Below, in pieces: positions 33,801-44,325 of a stretch of 64,000 nt of DNA (positions within the stretch are counted from its first letter, which is position 1; each line of letters opens with the position of its first letter). Source of the DNA: Pseudomonas sp. J452 (GTDB taxonomy: Bacteria; Pseudomonadota; Gammaproteobacteria; Pseudomonadales; Pseudomonadaceae); contig NZ_CP088294.1 in the NCBI RefSeq assembly GCF_024666525.1, forward strand, positions 4,798,928-4,862,927. The letters are read 5' to 3'. The notes beneath the pieces are model-generated. The model was not told where the DNA came from. It did not search any database and saw only the letters and a program-made list of their open reading frames with translations. The translations under genes were made by a program, and so were the position numbers.

Positions 33801-36146
33801 CTACTCGCTGACACTGAACTGCAGCTGGGCGGTCTGCCCGCCCTGGTCCAGCACGCTCAGCTGATACTGCCCCGTCTCGCGCAGCACCTGGGCGAATGCC
33901 TCGCCTGGCTGGCTTTCGGCCAGCGGCGCGCCATTGAGGAACCACCAGCGCGTGCCACTGCCGCCCAGGGCCGATAGCTGCAGGCGCAGTGGGTCGGCAC
34001 TGCTGGCCGGGCGACGCAGGCGGTCGTGGTCGCGAATGCCGACGATCGACAGCGGCGCCGCCGGCGGTGCCATGGCCGGCGGACAGCTGGTGTCAGCCGC
34101 CGGCAAACGTGCCGCGCGGCGTTCACGACGCGGCAACCAGGGCTCCAGTGGTGCCGGCCAGAGCGCCACCTGACGCGCCTCGCCAGCTGTACAGGTGGCG
34201 GCCACCTGGCGCCCCTGCGGATTGACCCAGATGTTCTGCAACAGCCCCAGGCCCAGCGGCTGATCGGCCGCCTGCAGGGTCGGCGGCGTAGTGCCGTCGA
34301 GGGTCCAGGCAAAGCGCTGGCGCCGGCAATTGTCATCCTCACGGGCCAGCGGTTGCCCCAGCGGCCAACAAATCGCGGCCACGCCGATACTCTCCGGCAC
34401 TTCTTGCACAGGAGGCGCCAGGCCACGCTGGCTGTCGCGGTTGACCAGCAGATCATGCACCTGCAGCAACAGCGGCGCGGCCGAGGCCAGGCCGAACTGA
34501 CCGGGCACCGGGGTGCCGTCCGGACGGCCAATCCAGATACCGATCAGGTGCCGTGGACCGACGCCCACCGCCCAGGCATCGCGAAAGCCGTAGCTGGTGC
34601 CGGTCTTCCAGGCCAGCACGGGGCGCTGCAGCAACTCGGCACGCGGGTCGCGATCGGGTCGTGCCTGGCCGGCCAGAATACGCCGGATGATCCACGCCGC
34701 GCCGGGCGAGAGCAGGCGGCGCTCGTGCAGGGCGTCCTGCGGCTGCAGGCGCGGGCGCGCGGCGAGGCCGTCGCGGGCAAAAGCGCTGTAGCCGCCGACC
34801 AACTCCTCCAGACGGCTGCCGGCGCCACCGAGAATCAGCGCCAGGTTGGGCTCGGCAGCGGCCGGCAAGGTCAGCGGCACCCCGGCATTGCGCAGCTCAC
34901 CGGCAAAGCGCTTCGGCCCGTAGGCCTCCAGCAGTTGCACCGCGGGCAGGTTGAGCGAGGTGGCCAGGGCCTCGCTGGCCGACACCGGGCCGATAAACCC
35001 GGCCGCGAAGTTACCGGGGCGATAGTCGCCATAGCGCCGCGGCACATCCTGCAGCAGCGACTCGGAATGGATCAGCCCGGCGTCGAGGGCCAGGCCATAG
35101 AGAAAGGGTTTCAGCGTGGAACCCGGCGAGCGCAGGGCGCGCACCATGTCGACATGGCCGAAGCGGCGCTTGTCGGCGATATCCACCGAACCGAGGTAGG
35201 CGCGCACCGCCATGCTCTCGTGCTCGACCACCAGGATCGCCGCCGAGGTGTGCTCCGGCAGGCGCGCGCGCCAACCCAGCAGCAAGTCCTCCAGGCGCCG
35301 CTGCAGGCTGGCATCGAGGGTGGTGCGGATCAGCGGCGGGCTGCCCGGCACATTCAGCCGCCGCGCCAGCAGCGGCGCCAGGTTGGGCTCTTGGCGCGGC
35401 GCCAGCAGCACCGGCTCCTGCAACGCTTCGTCGACCAGGCCCTGCGGCCACACCTGGAACTGCGCCAGGCGCCGCAGCACCTTGTCTCTCGCCGCCTGGG
35501 CGCGCTCGGGGTGACGATCCGGACGCAGCCGGCTGGGCGCCTGCGGCAACACCGCGAGCAACGCCGCCTCGGCGCGGGTCAGCTGTGCCGGTGACTTGCC
35601 CAGGTAGGCCCAGCTGGCCGCCGCCACGCCCTGCAAGGTGCCGCCGAAGGGTGCGCGGTTAAGGTAGAGGGCGAGGATCTCGTCCTTGGACAGGTGCCAC
35701 TCCAGTTGCAGGGTGCGCCCGAGCTGACGCAACTTGCCGGCAAAGGTGCGCGAATGCGGATCGAGCAGGCGCGCCACCTGCATCGACAGGGTGCTGCCAC
35801 CGGACAGCACGCGCCCCCCCGTGAGGTTCTGCCAGGCCGCACGACCGAGAGCCAGCGGGTTGACCCCGGGATGCCGGTAGAACCAGCGATCCTCGTAGGT
35901 CAGCAGCGCCTGCAGGTAATAGGGCGAGACCTGCTCCGGCGTCACCGGGTAACGCCACACCCCCTCGGCATCGGCGAAGCGCCACAGTGGCGTGCCGTCC
36001 TCGGCCAGCACCACACGGGCCAGGTCGTCCTGCGGCAAGGGTAGCGGGAACAGCCGATCGACCACCAGCAGCAGCAGCGCCACCAGCAGCACGGGCAGCG
36101 CCAACCAGGGGCGACGCAAGCGAATGAGTAAGCGGCTCAGCTCCAT
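33801..36146 (-). CDS. pbpC: Penicillin-binding protein 1C
   Basis: This bifunctional-type peptidoglycan glycosyltransferase/transpeptidase is 781 residues. An N-terminal membrane helix (about 18-40) is followed by the GT51 domain (EDRWFYRHPGVNP, GGSTLSMQVARLLDPHSRT) and the transpeptidase domain with SxxK in SPGSTLKPFLYG, SLN in LATSLNLPAV and KTG in AWKTGTSYGFRDAWAVG. The C-terminal BiPBP_C domain closes it. The ribosome site before 36146 is weak. PbpC is typically encoded with a bacterial alpha-2-macroglobulin, present here at 37246-42146, and the pair is thought to repair the wall when the envelope is attacked by proteases. Confidence 0.95.
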   Translation of the reverse strand: MELSRLLIRLRRPWLALPVLLVALLLLVVDRLFPLPLPQDDLARVVLAEDGTPLWRFADAEGVWRYPVTPEQVSPYYLQALLTYEDRWFYRHPGVNPLALGRAAWQNLTGGRVLSGGSTLSMQVARLLDPHSRTFAGKLRQLGRTLQLEWHLSKDEILALYLNRAPFGGTLQGVAAASWAYLGKSPAQLTRAEAALLAVLPQAPSRLRPDRHPERAQAARDKVLRRLAQFQVWPQGLVDEALQEPVLLAPRQEPNLAPLLARRLNVPGSPPLIRTTLDASLQRRLEDLLLGWRARLPEHTSAAILVVEHESMAVRAYLGSVDIADKRRFGHVDMVRALRSPGSTLKPFLYGLALDAGLIHSESLLQDVPRRYGDYRPGNFAAGFIGPVSASEALATSLNLPAVQLLEAYGPKRFAGELRNAGVPLTLPAAAEPNLALILGGAGSRLEELVGGYSAFARDGLAARPRLQPQDALHERRLLSPGAAWIIRRILAGQARPDRDPRAELLQRPVLAWKTGTSYGFRDAWAVGVGPRHLIGIWIGRPDGTPVPGQFGLASAAPLLLQVHDLLVNRDSQRGLAPPVQEVPESIGVAAICWPLGQPLAREDDNCRRQRFAWTLDGTTPPTLQAADQPLGLGLLQNIWVNPQGRQVAATCTAGEARQVALWPAPLEPWLPRRERRAARLPAADTSCPPAMAPPAAPLSIVGIRDHDRLRRPASSADPLRLQLSALGGSGTRWWFLNGAPLAESQPGEAFAQVLRETGQYQLSVLDQGGQTAQLQFSVSE

Positions 36147-36244
36147 GGGCCTGCTACCCTTCGCCACAGCAGGTGCCTGTGGCATGCTGCCTCGCATTGC
36201 GCGCAACAGCCGAGGAGCGGCCCCGAGCGGCCGGACATATTTTC

Positions 36245-36532
36245 GTGAGTGATTTCTTTCAATGGCTGGGTCACGCACTCGGCACTCTGATCCGTTTCAT
36301 CGTCGAAGCCCTCAGCGGCTTCTTCGGCCTGTTCGCCGACGCCGGCCGCAGCTTCCTGCAGGGCCTGGCCAACGCCCTGGGCACCGACATCGGCCTGCTC
36401 AGCCTGGTGGCCATGGTCTGCGGCCTGTTGCTGCTCTACGCCGCGGTCCGTGCCGGCATGCGCAAGGCTTTCGTGCGCATGGTGATCTATGGGTTGCTGG
36501 GGTTGTGGTTGTTGAGTTTGATTGTGAGTTGA
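36245..36532 (+). CDS. Small membrane protein divergent from pbpC, unknown
   Basis: The 95-residue product, read from a GTG at 36245 (VSDFFQWLGHALGTLIRFIV), has a first amphipathic or membrane segment to about residue 40 and two clear helices at about 48-66 and 74-94. The start is uncertain: no strong ribosome site is visible, and a GTG at 36173 would add 24 residues. It is transcribed away from pbpC and ends 8 bases before the repeat that frames the DUF559 gene. No family recognised. Confidence 0.55.
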   Translation: MSDFFQWLGHALGTLIRFIVEALSGFFGLFADAGRSFLQGLANALGTDIGLLSLVAMVCGLLLLYAAVRAGMRKAFVRMVIYGLLGLWLLSLIVS

Positions 36533-36540
36533 GACAACTG

Positions 36541-36775
36541 CCCTCTCCCCCGGCCCCTCGGCTTTGGCTTCCTGCGTCGCTCTAACTCCTGCATCCCTGC
36601 AGTCGTCTCCCATAAATGGGCGAGGGGTGACTAACGCCAGACGCCGTAGTTTATCCCGATGCCTGCTCTTCACCTGCAAAGCCTTCGGCAGCACCTATCA
36701 GTCACCCTGGGCACGGCCTACCCCCCCTCTCCCGCTCTTTGTTTATCAAGAGGGGGGAGAGGGCTGGGGAGAGGG
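36541..36775. repeat. Left arm of the modular inverted repeat around the DUF559 gene
   Basis: Three blocks recur inverted on the right side: CCCTCTCCCCCGGCCCCT (36541-36558), a block starting CTCCCATAAATGGGCGAGG (36607-36631), and a ~57-base block (36719-36775, CTCTTTGTTTATCAAGAGG inside). The gap between the first two is 48 bases here and zero on the right. The innermost block also encodes the last residues of the nuclease (PLPPLDKQRAGEGG). Confidence 0.8.
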
Positions 36776-37101
36776 TCGATGGCCAGACGAATCCGCTCCA
36801 GCACCGCCGCCATCTCCCCCAGCACCTGATGACTCCAGAAGCGCAGCACACGATAACCACGCTCCTGTAGATAGCCATCGCGCACCTCATCCAGCTGCCG
36901 CTGCTCGACATGCTGGCCGCCATCCAGTTCGATGATCAGGAAACACTCCAGACAGACAAAGTCGACGATATAGCGGGCAATCGGTTTCTGTCGCTTGAAC
37001 TTCAACCCCATGAAGCGGTGACCACGCAAGTGATACCAAAGCCGGGCTTCGGCATCCGTCATGTGGGTACGCAGGTGCTTGGCGTTTTCACGCAGTCCCA
37101 T
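36718..37101 (-). CDS. DUF559 domain protein, Vsr-like endonuclease fold
   Basis: The 127-residue protein has the family's opening RENAKHLRTHMTDAEARLWY and core LRGHRFMGLKFKRQKPIARY, then the PD-(D/E)XK-type stretch YIVDFVCLECFLIIELDGGQH and the C-terminal VLRFWSHQVLGEMAAVLERI. A strong AAGGAGG site precedes the start. The last 14-17 residues are encoded by a repeat arm and are not part of the usual domain. Function of such solitary proteins is unknown; the inverted-repeat frame suggests the gene travels as a unit. Confidence 0.85.
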   Translation of the reverse strand: MGLRENAKHLRTHMTDAEARLWYHLRGHRFMGLKFKRQKPIARYIVDFVCLECFLIIELDGGQHVEQRQLDEVRDGYLQERGYRVLRFWSHQVLGEMAAVLERIRLAIDPLPSPLPPLDKQRAGEGG

Positions 37102-37121
37102 GTGAGCCTCCTTGCTCCCTT

Positions 37122-37245
37122 TGCCCTCTCCCCAGCCCTCTCCCCCTCTTCATAAACAAAGAGTGGGAGAGGGGGTAGTCCGCGCATGGCCGACCTGCTG
37201 AAGTCACCCCTCGCCCACTTATGGGAGAGGGGCCGGGGGAGAGGG
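37122..37245. repeat. Right arm of the modular inverted repeat around the DUF559 gene
   Basis: This is the reverse complement of the left arm in the same module order: the ~57-base block at 37122-37178, the GTCACCCCTCGCCCACTTAT block at 37203-37227 and the terminal block ending at 37245. It begins 20 bases upstream of the DUF559 start and ends directly against the macroglobulin stop codon. Confidence 0.8.
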
Positions 37246-40200
37246 TTAGCGCCCCCTCACCACCAGTTTCTCCGGCGTCTCGCCCTGGGCCTTCCACGCC
37301 GGGCGGTACATCGATTCCACTTGAGGCGGCGGAACCCGGTAGGTGCCGGGCGTCACGGCTCGGGCCAGGTAGAGCAGGTGGGTGGTGTCGTAGCCATTCA
37401 CATCCAGCGCCGCCACGTAGCGGTCGTCGCGGAACTCCTGGTGTTTGATCGCGGCGTTCTGCATCGATTTCTGCCAGTCCTTCACCGCGCTGCTGGCGTC
37501 GTCCAGGCTGGCGGCGCTCTGCGCCAGGTTCTGGTTTTCCAGCTCCAGGCCCGCCGGTAGCAGGTCGACCAGCAGGGCATCCGGCACCCGCTCATCGGCG
37601 CGCACCGCCAGGTGCACCAGCACCAGCTGGCCGCTTTGCAGATTGTTCAGGTCCAGCGCGTTGCCGCCCAGGTCGTAGTACTCGCGCTCGATGCTCAGGT
37701 TGTTGCCCCCGCCTGCGGCGCCTGGGCCGGGTAACCGGACAGTGTCAGCTGCTGGTACAGGCTCTGCTCGCCCGGATTGCTCAGGCTCAGCGGCTCGCCC
37801 AGGCCAGCCCCCTGCAGCAGCACGGCCGGCTGGCTGTTGCTCAGCTCGCGCAGTTGGCCGGCGACTTCCAGCACGGCGTTCCAGTCCTGCTCCGGCTTCT
37901 TCACCAGGCTACGGCCGGCGAGGAACAGCGAATTGCGCTCCTGGGTCGACAGGTAGTCCTGCAGCGCACGCTCCTCGGCCAGTTCGAACAGCAGTTGCTC
38001 GCGCGTGCCGGCGGCCAGGTCGTTCTCCTCCAGCAGGGCGTAGATCAGCGCCTGGTCGCGCAGCGGGCTGCCGTAGTCGGCCAGCCAGTCCTCGCGGTTG
38101 CGACCCTGGGCCATACCCACGGCCAGCGCCTCGTCGGCACGCGGCTTGTCGCCCATCTTCTGCAGGGCCACGGCCAGGTGCACCAACGGCAGGCCGGACT
38201 GCGACTCGCTGCGCCGCTCGTACAGCGCGCGCAGGGCGCCCAGCGGCGCCTGCTGACTGCGCGCCAGCACGTAGCCGGCGTAGGCCTGCACGGCAAAGCG
38301 GGTGTGGTCGAGGTTTTCGCTGTAGCCGACTTCGATCAGGTTGCGTTCCTGCAGGTAGCGCAACAGGCGCTCGCTGGCCTTCTTCAGCGGCTCGGCGGGC
38401 ACGGCGAAGCCCTGCTCGCGGGCGCGCAGGAGGAAGTCGGTGACATAGGCGGTCAGCCAGTATTCCTCGTCGCTGTCACTGCCCCACAGGCCGAAGCTGC
38501 CGTTGTAGCGCTGCATACCGAGCAGACGCTCGATGCCGATCTCGATGGAGCGGCGGCGCTGCTGTTCCGGTTCGCCTTCCAGGCCGAGGCGCTTGAGGGT
38601 GGCGGCATCCGCGTACAGCGAGGGGTACAGGCCGCTGGTGGTCTGCTCCAGGCAGCCGTAGGGATAGGCCTTGAGGGCACGGATCTGCTCGGCCAGATTG
38701 AGCGGCGGACGACTGGACACGCTGAGCAGCGCCTCCAGCCCGGCCGGTTCGAAGGCCGCCAGGGTGCCGGCAGGCAGGCTCCAGCGCTCGCCCTTGAGCA
38801 CGCTGCGGAACATCTGCTGCTGCGCCGGCCAGGCCGGACGCACACCGATGCGCCAGGTGCGACTGAACGGCGGCAGGTTCTCGCCCGGCAAGCTCAGGCC
38901 CTGCACGCTGATGCGCAGCACGCCGGCGCCGAAGCCGCCGGCGGCGCGCACCGGGATACGCAGGGTGGTGCGCTGGCCCTGGTCGAGCTGAATCGGCGCG
39001 GTATGCCCGCCGGGGGTTTCGCTCAAGGCCAGCTGCCCCTCGGCGTTGAGCTGCACATCAAGCTTTTGCATGGCGCCGGACAGGTTGGTCAGGTCCAGGG
39101 CCACGGTGGTTTCATCGCCGCCGGCGAGGAAGCGCGGCGCCGACAATTCGGCCACCAGCGGCGCGGCCACCACCGTCTTGCCCTCGGCCATGCCGTAGCG
39201 CTCGTCGGTCCAGGCCTGGGCCATCAGGCGCAGCTCGCCATTGAAGTCGGGAATATCCAGGCTCACTTCACCCCGGCCCTGGGCATCCAGCTGCACCGGC
39301 AGGCTCTGCTGAGCGACGATAGTGATGCTGGTGTCCGGGCGTTTGCCGCCCTTGGCCAGCGCGGCGTCACCGCCGAAAGCCAGGCTGGCCAGGCGACCCT
39401 GACCGGCCTCGATCAGTTGGCCGTAGACATCCAGCTGATCGGCGCCGTAGGCCTTGCGCCCGAAGAACTGGGCGAAGGGGTCCGGCGTCGGGTATTCGGT
39501 GATATTGAGGATGCCGACATCCACCGCTGCCACCAGCACCCGCACCTCGCTCGGCACGCTGCCGTCGGCGTTCTTCGCCTGGATCTGCACCTTCAGCGGC
39601 TGCTGCGGACGCATCTTCTCCGGCGCGCTCAGGCTCAGCTGCAGCTTGCGCGAGCCGCGTTCGAACGGCAGATGCAGCAGGCCCACGGCGCGCTTGGGCG
39701 TGGCGCCCGCCTTGCGCTCGCCGGGGCGGATCACCAGCGCGCTGATGTACAGGTCATGCCGTGCCCAGTCGTCGTCCAGGGCAATCTCGAAGGCCTTGCC
39801 TTCGGCCGGCACCTCGATTTCCTGCCACCACAGCGGGCCGTCGCTGGATTCCACCAGCAGGTAGCCACTGCCGGCCACCGGCGGGGTAACGGTGACCGTG
39901 GCGGTGTCGCCGGCACTGTAGGCCGGCTTGTCGAGAGCCAGTTTGACCTGGTCCGGACGCACCGCGCCGCCGTCGGTATTGTCCTGCCAGGAGTAACCGG
40001 CCCACAGCCGCAGGCTGCTCATGATGCCGGTCTCGGCATCGGTGACTTCGATACGGTACGGGCCCCACTCCACCGGGAAACTGACCTTGGCCGTGCCGCC
40101 GGCGGCGACACTGATGTTTTCCTCGGCCAGGTTGAGGAACTTCTCGTTGTAGTGGTAATTCCAGCCCTCGCCTTCGGAGAAGCTCCAGTAGTAGTCGCGA

Positions 40201-42146
40201 CGCTCGCGGATAAAGCGCACGTTGAGCTGTTCGGCGGCCAGCTTGTTGCCGGCCGGGTCGGCGACCAGCAGTTCGAACTCGGCCAGGCTGTCGCCATCCA
40301 CCTCCTCGCCCTCGAACAGGCCGCGCACCCCGGGCAGTCGCTCGGCTGGCCACACCGGTTGCACCAGGCGCCGGGTGATCGGCCGGCCCCCGGACTCCTG
40401 CAGGCTGGCCTGGACGATCAGCTGCAGCGGTGACTTGGCCTCGGCCCAGCGGTTTTCCACCTGGATAACAGTCTTGCCCTCGGCATCCAGGCTGGTTTCC
40501 TCCAGCTCGAGATCCTGGCTTAGCTCCTCCTCGGTGAGCGAGCCGAACTGGTAGCCGGGCAGCGCCTTCACGGCCTCGCGCAGCGGCCGCACGTAGACCT
40601 GGCCGGTCAGGCGGTTGCCGGACGCCGGCGCGCCGTACAGGTAACGGCCCTCGACCTGGAATTGCGCCTCGTCGCTCGGGGCGATCGGCGTCTCGCTGCC
40701 CTTGAGTTCCAGGGCCAGGCGTTCGGGCAGGAAGTCCTCGACGAGGAATTCGTAGATCTGGCTGTGGCCGCTGCCGACATCCAGCAGCAGTTGCCAGCGC
40801 CCGGTCGGTGCCTCGCCGGCCAGCTGCAGCTGGTACTGGTAGAGGCCATCCTCGCCCGGCTGCCAGACGAACTTGCGGCTGACCTGCTCATCCGGCCGGC
40901 GCACTTCCACATTCACCGGCTGCGGCTTGACCGCGCGGCCATCGGCATCGCGCAGCAGGGCATTGAGCAGCACGGTCTCGCCCGGGCGATACAGATCACG
41001 CGGACCGAACACGAACAGCTGCAGCGGGTTGGGCATCTCGCCGCCGATATCGAACTCGGCCAGGTCGAGGGCCGGGCCGCTGAGGTTGAGCAGGCTGGTC
41101 TGCTCGCCCTGGCGGGCAAGCAGCAGGGCGGCATTGTCGGGCAGGCTCAGCTCGGCATGGCCACTGCTGTCGGTGCTGCCTTCGCCGATCACCTGGCCCT
41201 TGTCGCTGAGCAGTTCCAGGGTCACATCGGCCTGCGCCGCGCCGCCTTCCAGGGCCTGGGTGAAGACATCCAGACGGCCACGGTAACGGTGTACCGACAG
41301 GCCGATATCACTGAGGGTGAACAGGGTCGCCGGCTGCGTGTAGTTGTAGGTGCCGGCCTCGCGCATCACCGCCAGGTACACGCCCGGCTGCTTGAACGGC
41401 TCCAGGCCGGCAATCGGCAGCAGCAGGGTTTCGCGGGTATTGCGCGCCGGGTTGAGGTCGAAGCGCCCGCCATACACCAGCTCGGCCATCGGCAGCAGCT
41501 CGCGGGCTTCCCAGGTGCTGATATTCGAGCTGCGCCCCCACTGGGCGAGAAAACTCGGCAGCGCTTCCTGGCGGATGCGGAAGAATTCGACGTTGACCTT
41601 GTCGACGTTCAGCGCGATCACCGGCAGGCCTTCGGCCAGGCGGGTCGGCAGCAACGAGCCACGGCTGGCGAAGCCAACCGTGGGCTGCATGTCGCGGGTA
41701 TCGATCTGGCTGCTGTATTCCGCGCCCAGTTCGCTGGCATTCACTCCGCGCAGGCCGGCATCGATGGTCAGCAGCAGGCTGCGTTGCGGTTCGAGATGGC
41801 GCAGGCGCAGTTCCATCAGGTTGTCGGACAGTTCCCAGGCGCCGTCGACCTTGCCGCTTTTCTTGTCGACCAGATGCAGCTTGGCGGCGAAGTCCTGTTC
41901 GGGATCGAGCGGCACGCTGAAGGTCACCGACAGCGCACTGGCGCCCTCGAGCTGCACTTCCGAGGCATCGGCCACGCTCAGCTGGCGCCCGGCATAGCGC
42001 TTGGCCAGCGCCTCGACATCCGCCGCCGGCCTGGCCGCGTCCTGCGGTGCGACGGGGCGGTCGGCGCTGGGCGCCTCGGGAGTGGAAGAATCGCAGGCAC
42101 TGAGCAGCGTCAGTGCGAGGGCCAGAAGCAGTCCTTTGTTCGGCAT
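37246..42146 (-). pseudogene. Bacterial alpha-2-macroglobulin, one-base frameshift near the 3' end
   Basis: This periplasmic protease-trapping lipoprotein (YfhM/ECAM type) is usually paired with PbpC. The frame from 42146 gives 1483 residues: lipoprotein signal ending LLSAC, MG-domain strands, ALVIRPGERK, and the thioester motif PYGCLEQ. It then ends prematurely at 37695. The remaining C terminus continues in another frame to 37246 (NNLSIEREYYDLGGNALDLN ... VRADERVPDALLVDLLPAGL ... RDDRYVAALDVNG). Adding one base to the run of five C at 37706-37710 joins the two into one protein of about 1633 residues. Either a recent inactivating slip or a sequencing error explains it; purH shows the same kind of defect, which favours error. 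Confidence 0.9.
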
Positions 42147-42312
42147 AGCAGGCTCCCAGAGCGGGCAAGGCAGAGGAGCGCAACTATAGCCGAAGCCTGC
42201 TCACTCAGACGTGATGCAGGGCGGGGTCATGGCGCATAACCCGTCTTCGTAGAGACCGCGCGAACCACCGGCAATTTGCGGGTTACCGATATCCAGCACC
42301 CGTCGCGCCCGC

Positions 42313-42777
42313 TCAGGCACTCAACTCGCACAGCTGGGCATTGGGCGCCAGCTTGAAGAACTCGTCGATGGACAGATGCACCAGGCTTTCGTGGTCGCCG
42401 GCCTCCAGGTAGATATCGGCCTGCCGCGCCAGCGCCGGGTCGATCAGCATGCCCATGCCATAGGCCTCGCCAAGTGCCGGCACGGCGCCACGCTCGCAGT
42501 CACGGAACAGGCCGCCGAGGCTCTGTTCGCTGGTCAGCTGCCAGCGCCAGGGGCCCTTGTGCACCTTGCCCAGGTCCAGCTGCCGGTTGGCCGGCACCAC
42601 GGCCATCAGGTAGTGCCCACGGCGGTCGTCGAGGATGATCGGCTTGGCCATGCGCGAGGCGGGAACGCCGGCCTTGCGCGCCGACTCCAGGCTGGTCGCC
42701 GAATGATCATGCTCGACCAGATCGTACTGACATTCGGCCCGTTGCAGACTACGGGCCAGGGTTTCGGCCACATGCAT
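42313..42777 (-). CDS. YbaK/EbsC-family aminoacyl-tRNA deacylase
   Basis: The 154-residue protein of the YbaK/ProX editing superfamily hydrolyses misacylated tRNA in characterised members. Visible features are VEHDHSATSLESARKAGVPA, ASRMAKPIILDDRRGHYLMA with the conserved Lys, and ALGEAYGMGMLIDPAL. A GAGGAGG site precedes the start at 42777. Substrate specificity cannot be read from sequence. Confidence 0.88.
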   Translation of the reverse strand: MHVAETLARSLQRAECQYDLVEHDHSATSLESARKAGVPASRMAKPIILDDRRGHYLMAVVPANRQLDLGKVHKGPWRWQLTSEQSLGGLFRDCERGAVPALGEAYGMGMLIDPALARQADIYLEAGDHESLVHLSIDEFFKLAPNAQLCELSA

Positions 42778-42966
42778 GTTGCACCTCCTCGGCCGCCACG
42801 GCTGCGCGGCACTCGCCAACTGCTGATACAGACAAGTCTAGCCAGCCGCCCGCATGGCCGACCGGGCCTGGCTACAACACTTGCTGCTATCGGCTGGCGG
42901 CGCTAGTCGCAAATGCGCTATGACCGACCGGCCCTGCCTATAATCGGCCTTTTGCCGGTACTGCCC

Positions 42967-44313
42967 ATGTCCGCCCTGCTCGATGCCTGGCGCCACGCCC
43001 CGACCCATCGGCGGGTCTGGGCGCTGGCCCTGCCGATGATCCTGTCCAACCTCTCGGTACCGCTGGTGGCGCTGGTCGACACCGCCGTGATCGGCCACCT
43101 GCCGCATGCCCATCAGCTTGGCGCGGTGGTGGTCGGCGCCAGCCTGTACGCCATGCTAGTCGGCGTGTTCGGCATCCTGCGCATGAGCGCCACCGGCTTC
43201 GCCGCCCAGGCCTGTGGCCGTGGCGATGGTACGGCGCTGCGCCAGGTGCTGCTGCAGAGCCTGCTGCTGGTGGGAGGCCTATCGCTGCTGCTGGCGCTGT
43301 TGGCCGTGCCGCTGAGCGGCCTGGCCCTGAACCTGATGCAGCCCTCGGTGGAGTTGGCCAGCCTGGCCCGCGAGTTCTTCCACGCGCGCCTGTTCGGCTT
43401 GCCGGCCACCCTGGCCAGTTCCGCCCTGATCGGCTGGCTGCTGGGCACGCAGCGTGCGCGTGGCGCGCTGGCCATCATGCTCAGCACCAACCTGCTGAAC
43501 ATCGTGCTCAACCTGTGGTTCGTCCTCGGCCTGGAGTGGGGCGTGGTCGGTTCCGCGCGCGCCTCGGTGCTGGCCGAATGGAGCGGCGCCCTGCTCGGTC
43601 TGTTGCTGGCCGCTCGCGCCCTGCGCCATCACCCCGGACGGCTCGACGGGTCGGCCCTCAAACAGTGGCGCAGCTGGCACGCGTTGCTGGCGGTCAACCG
43701 CGACATCCTGATCCGCACCCTGGCCCTGCATCTGGTGTTCTTCCTGGTCACCGTGCAGGGCACCCGCCTCGGTGACGCCACGGTGGCGGCCAATGCCCTG
43801 CTGCTCAACGGCCTGCTGCTCGCCGCCTTTGCCCTGGACGGCCTGGCCCATGCGGTGGAGGCGCTGTGCGGGCACGCCATCGGTGCCGCTGACCGCCTGG
43901 CCCTGCGCCGCTCGCTGGTGGTCGCCAGCGGTTGGGCGCTGCTGGCCAGCCTGGGCTTCGCGTTGCTGTTTCTCGCTGGCGGTGAACTGTTCGTCAACCT
44001 GCAGAGCGACATTCCCGCGGTACGCGCGGTGGCCTACCTGTACCTACCCTACCTGGCCGTGCTGCCGCTGCTGGGAGTGTGGAGCTACCTGCTCGACGGC
44101 CTGTTCATCGGCGCCACCCGCGCCCGCGAAATGCGCAATGCGATGCTCGCCAGCGTAGCCCTGGCCCTGCCGCTGGGCTGGCTGCTGCAAGGGCTGGGCA
44201 ATCACGGCCTGTGGCTGGCTTTGCTATGTTTTATGCTGATGCGCGGCCTGAGCCTGGCCATCCTCGCGTGGCGCCTGCAGCGCCAGGATGCCTGGCTGGC
44301 TCCCCAGCACTGA
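42967..44313 (+). CDS. MATE-family efflux transporter, DinF-like
   Basis: This 448-residue inner-membrane exporter has twelve predicted helices in two similar halves, beginning RVWALALPMILSNLSVPLVA and LVDTAVIGHL, with GFAAQACGRGDG and the second-half LALRRSLVVASGWALLASLG. The pattern fits the DinF branch of MATE proteins, which couple drug or metabolite export to Na+ or H+. The start at 42967 is chosen for homology length; the upstream leader is low in ribosome-site strength. The next gene begins 12 bases after its stop. Confidence 0.92.
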   Translation: MSALLDAWRHAPTHRRVWALALPMILSNLSVPLVALVDTAVIGHLPHAHQLGAVVVGASLYAMLVGVFGILRMSATGFAAQACGRGDGTALRQVLLQSLLLVGGLSLLLALLAVPLSGLALNLMQPSVELASLAREFFHARLFGLPATLASSALIGWLLGTQRARGALAIMLSTNLLNIVLNLWFVLGLEWGVVGSARASVLAEWSGALLGLLLAARALRHHPGRLDGSALKQWRSWHALLAVNRDILIRTLALHLVFFLVTVQGTRLGDATVAANALLLNGLLLAAFALDGLAHAVEALCGHAIGAADRLALRRSLVVASGWALLASLGFALLFLAGGELFVNLQSDIPAVRAVAYLYLPYLAVLPLLGVWSYLLDGLFIGATRAREMRNAMLASVALALPLGWLLQGLGNHGLWLALLCFMLMRGLSLAILAWRLQRQDAWLAPQH

Positions 44314-44325
44314 TCGGAGACAAGC

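Noticed and set aside
36719-37245. Repeated CCCTCTCCCC tracts considered as a CRISPR-like array
   Set aside because: The repeats are inverted and irregular in spacing, with no unique equal-length spacers and no cas genes.
37691-38443. Proline/arginine-rich plus-strand frame opposite the macroglobulin
   Set aside because: Low-complexity shadow of the opposing coding sequence; it overlaps the frameshift region but does not explain it.
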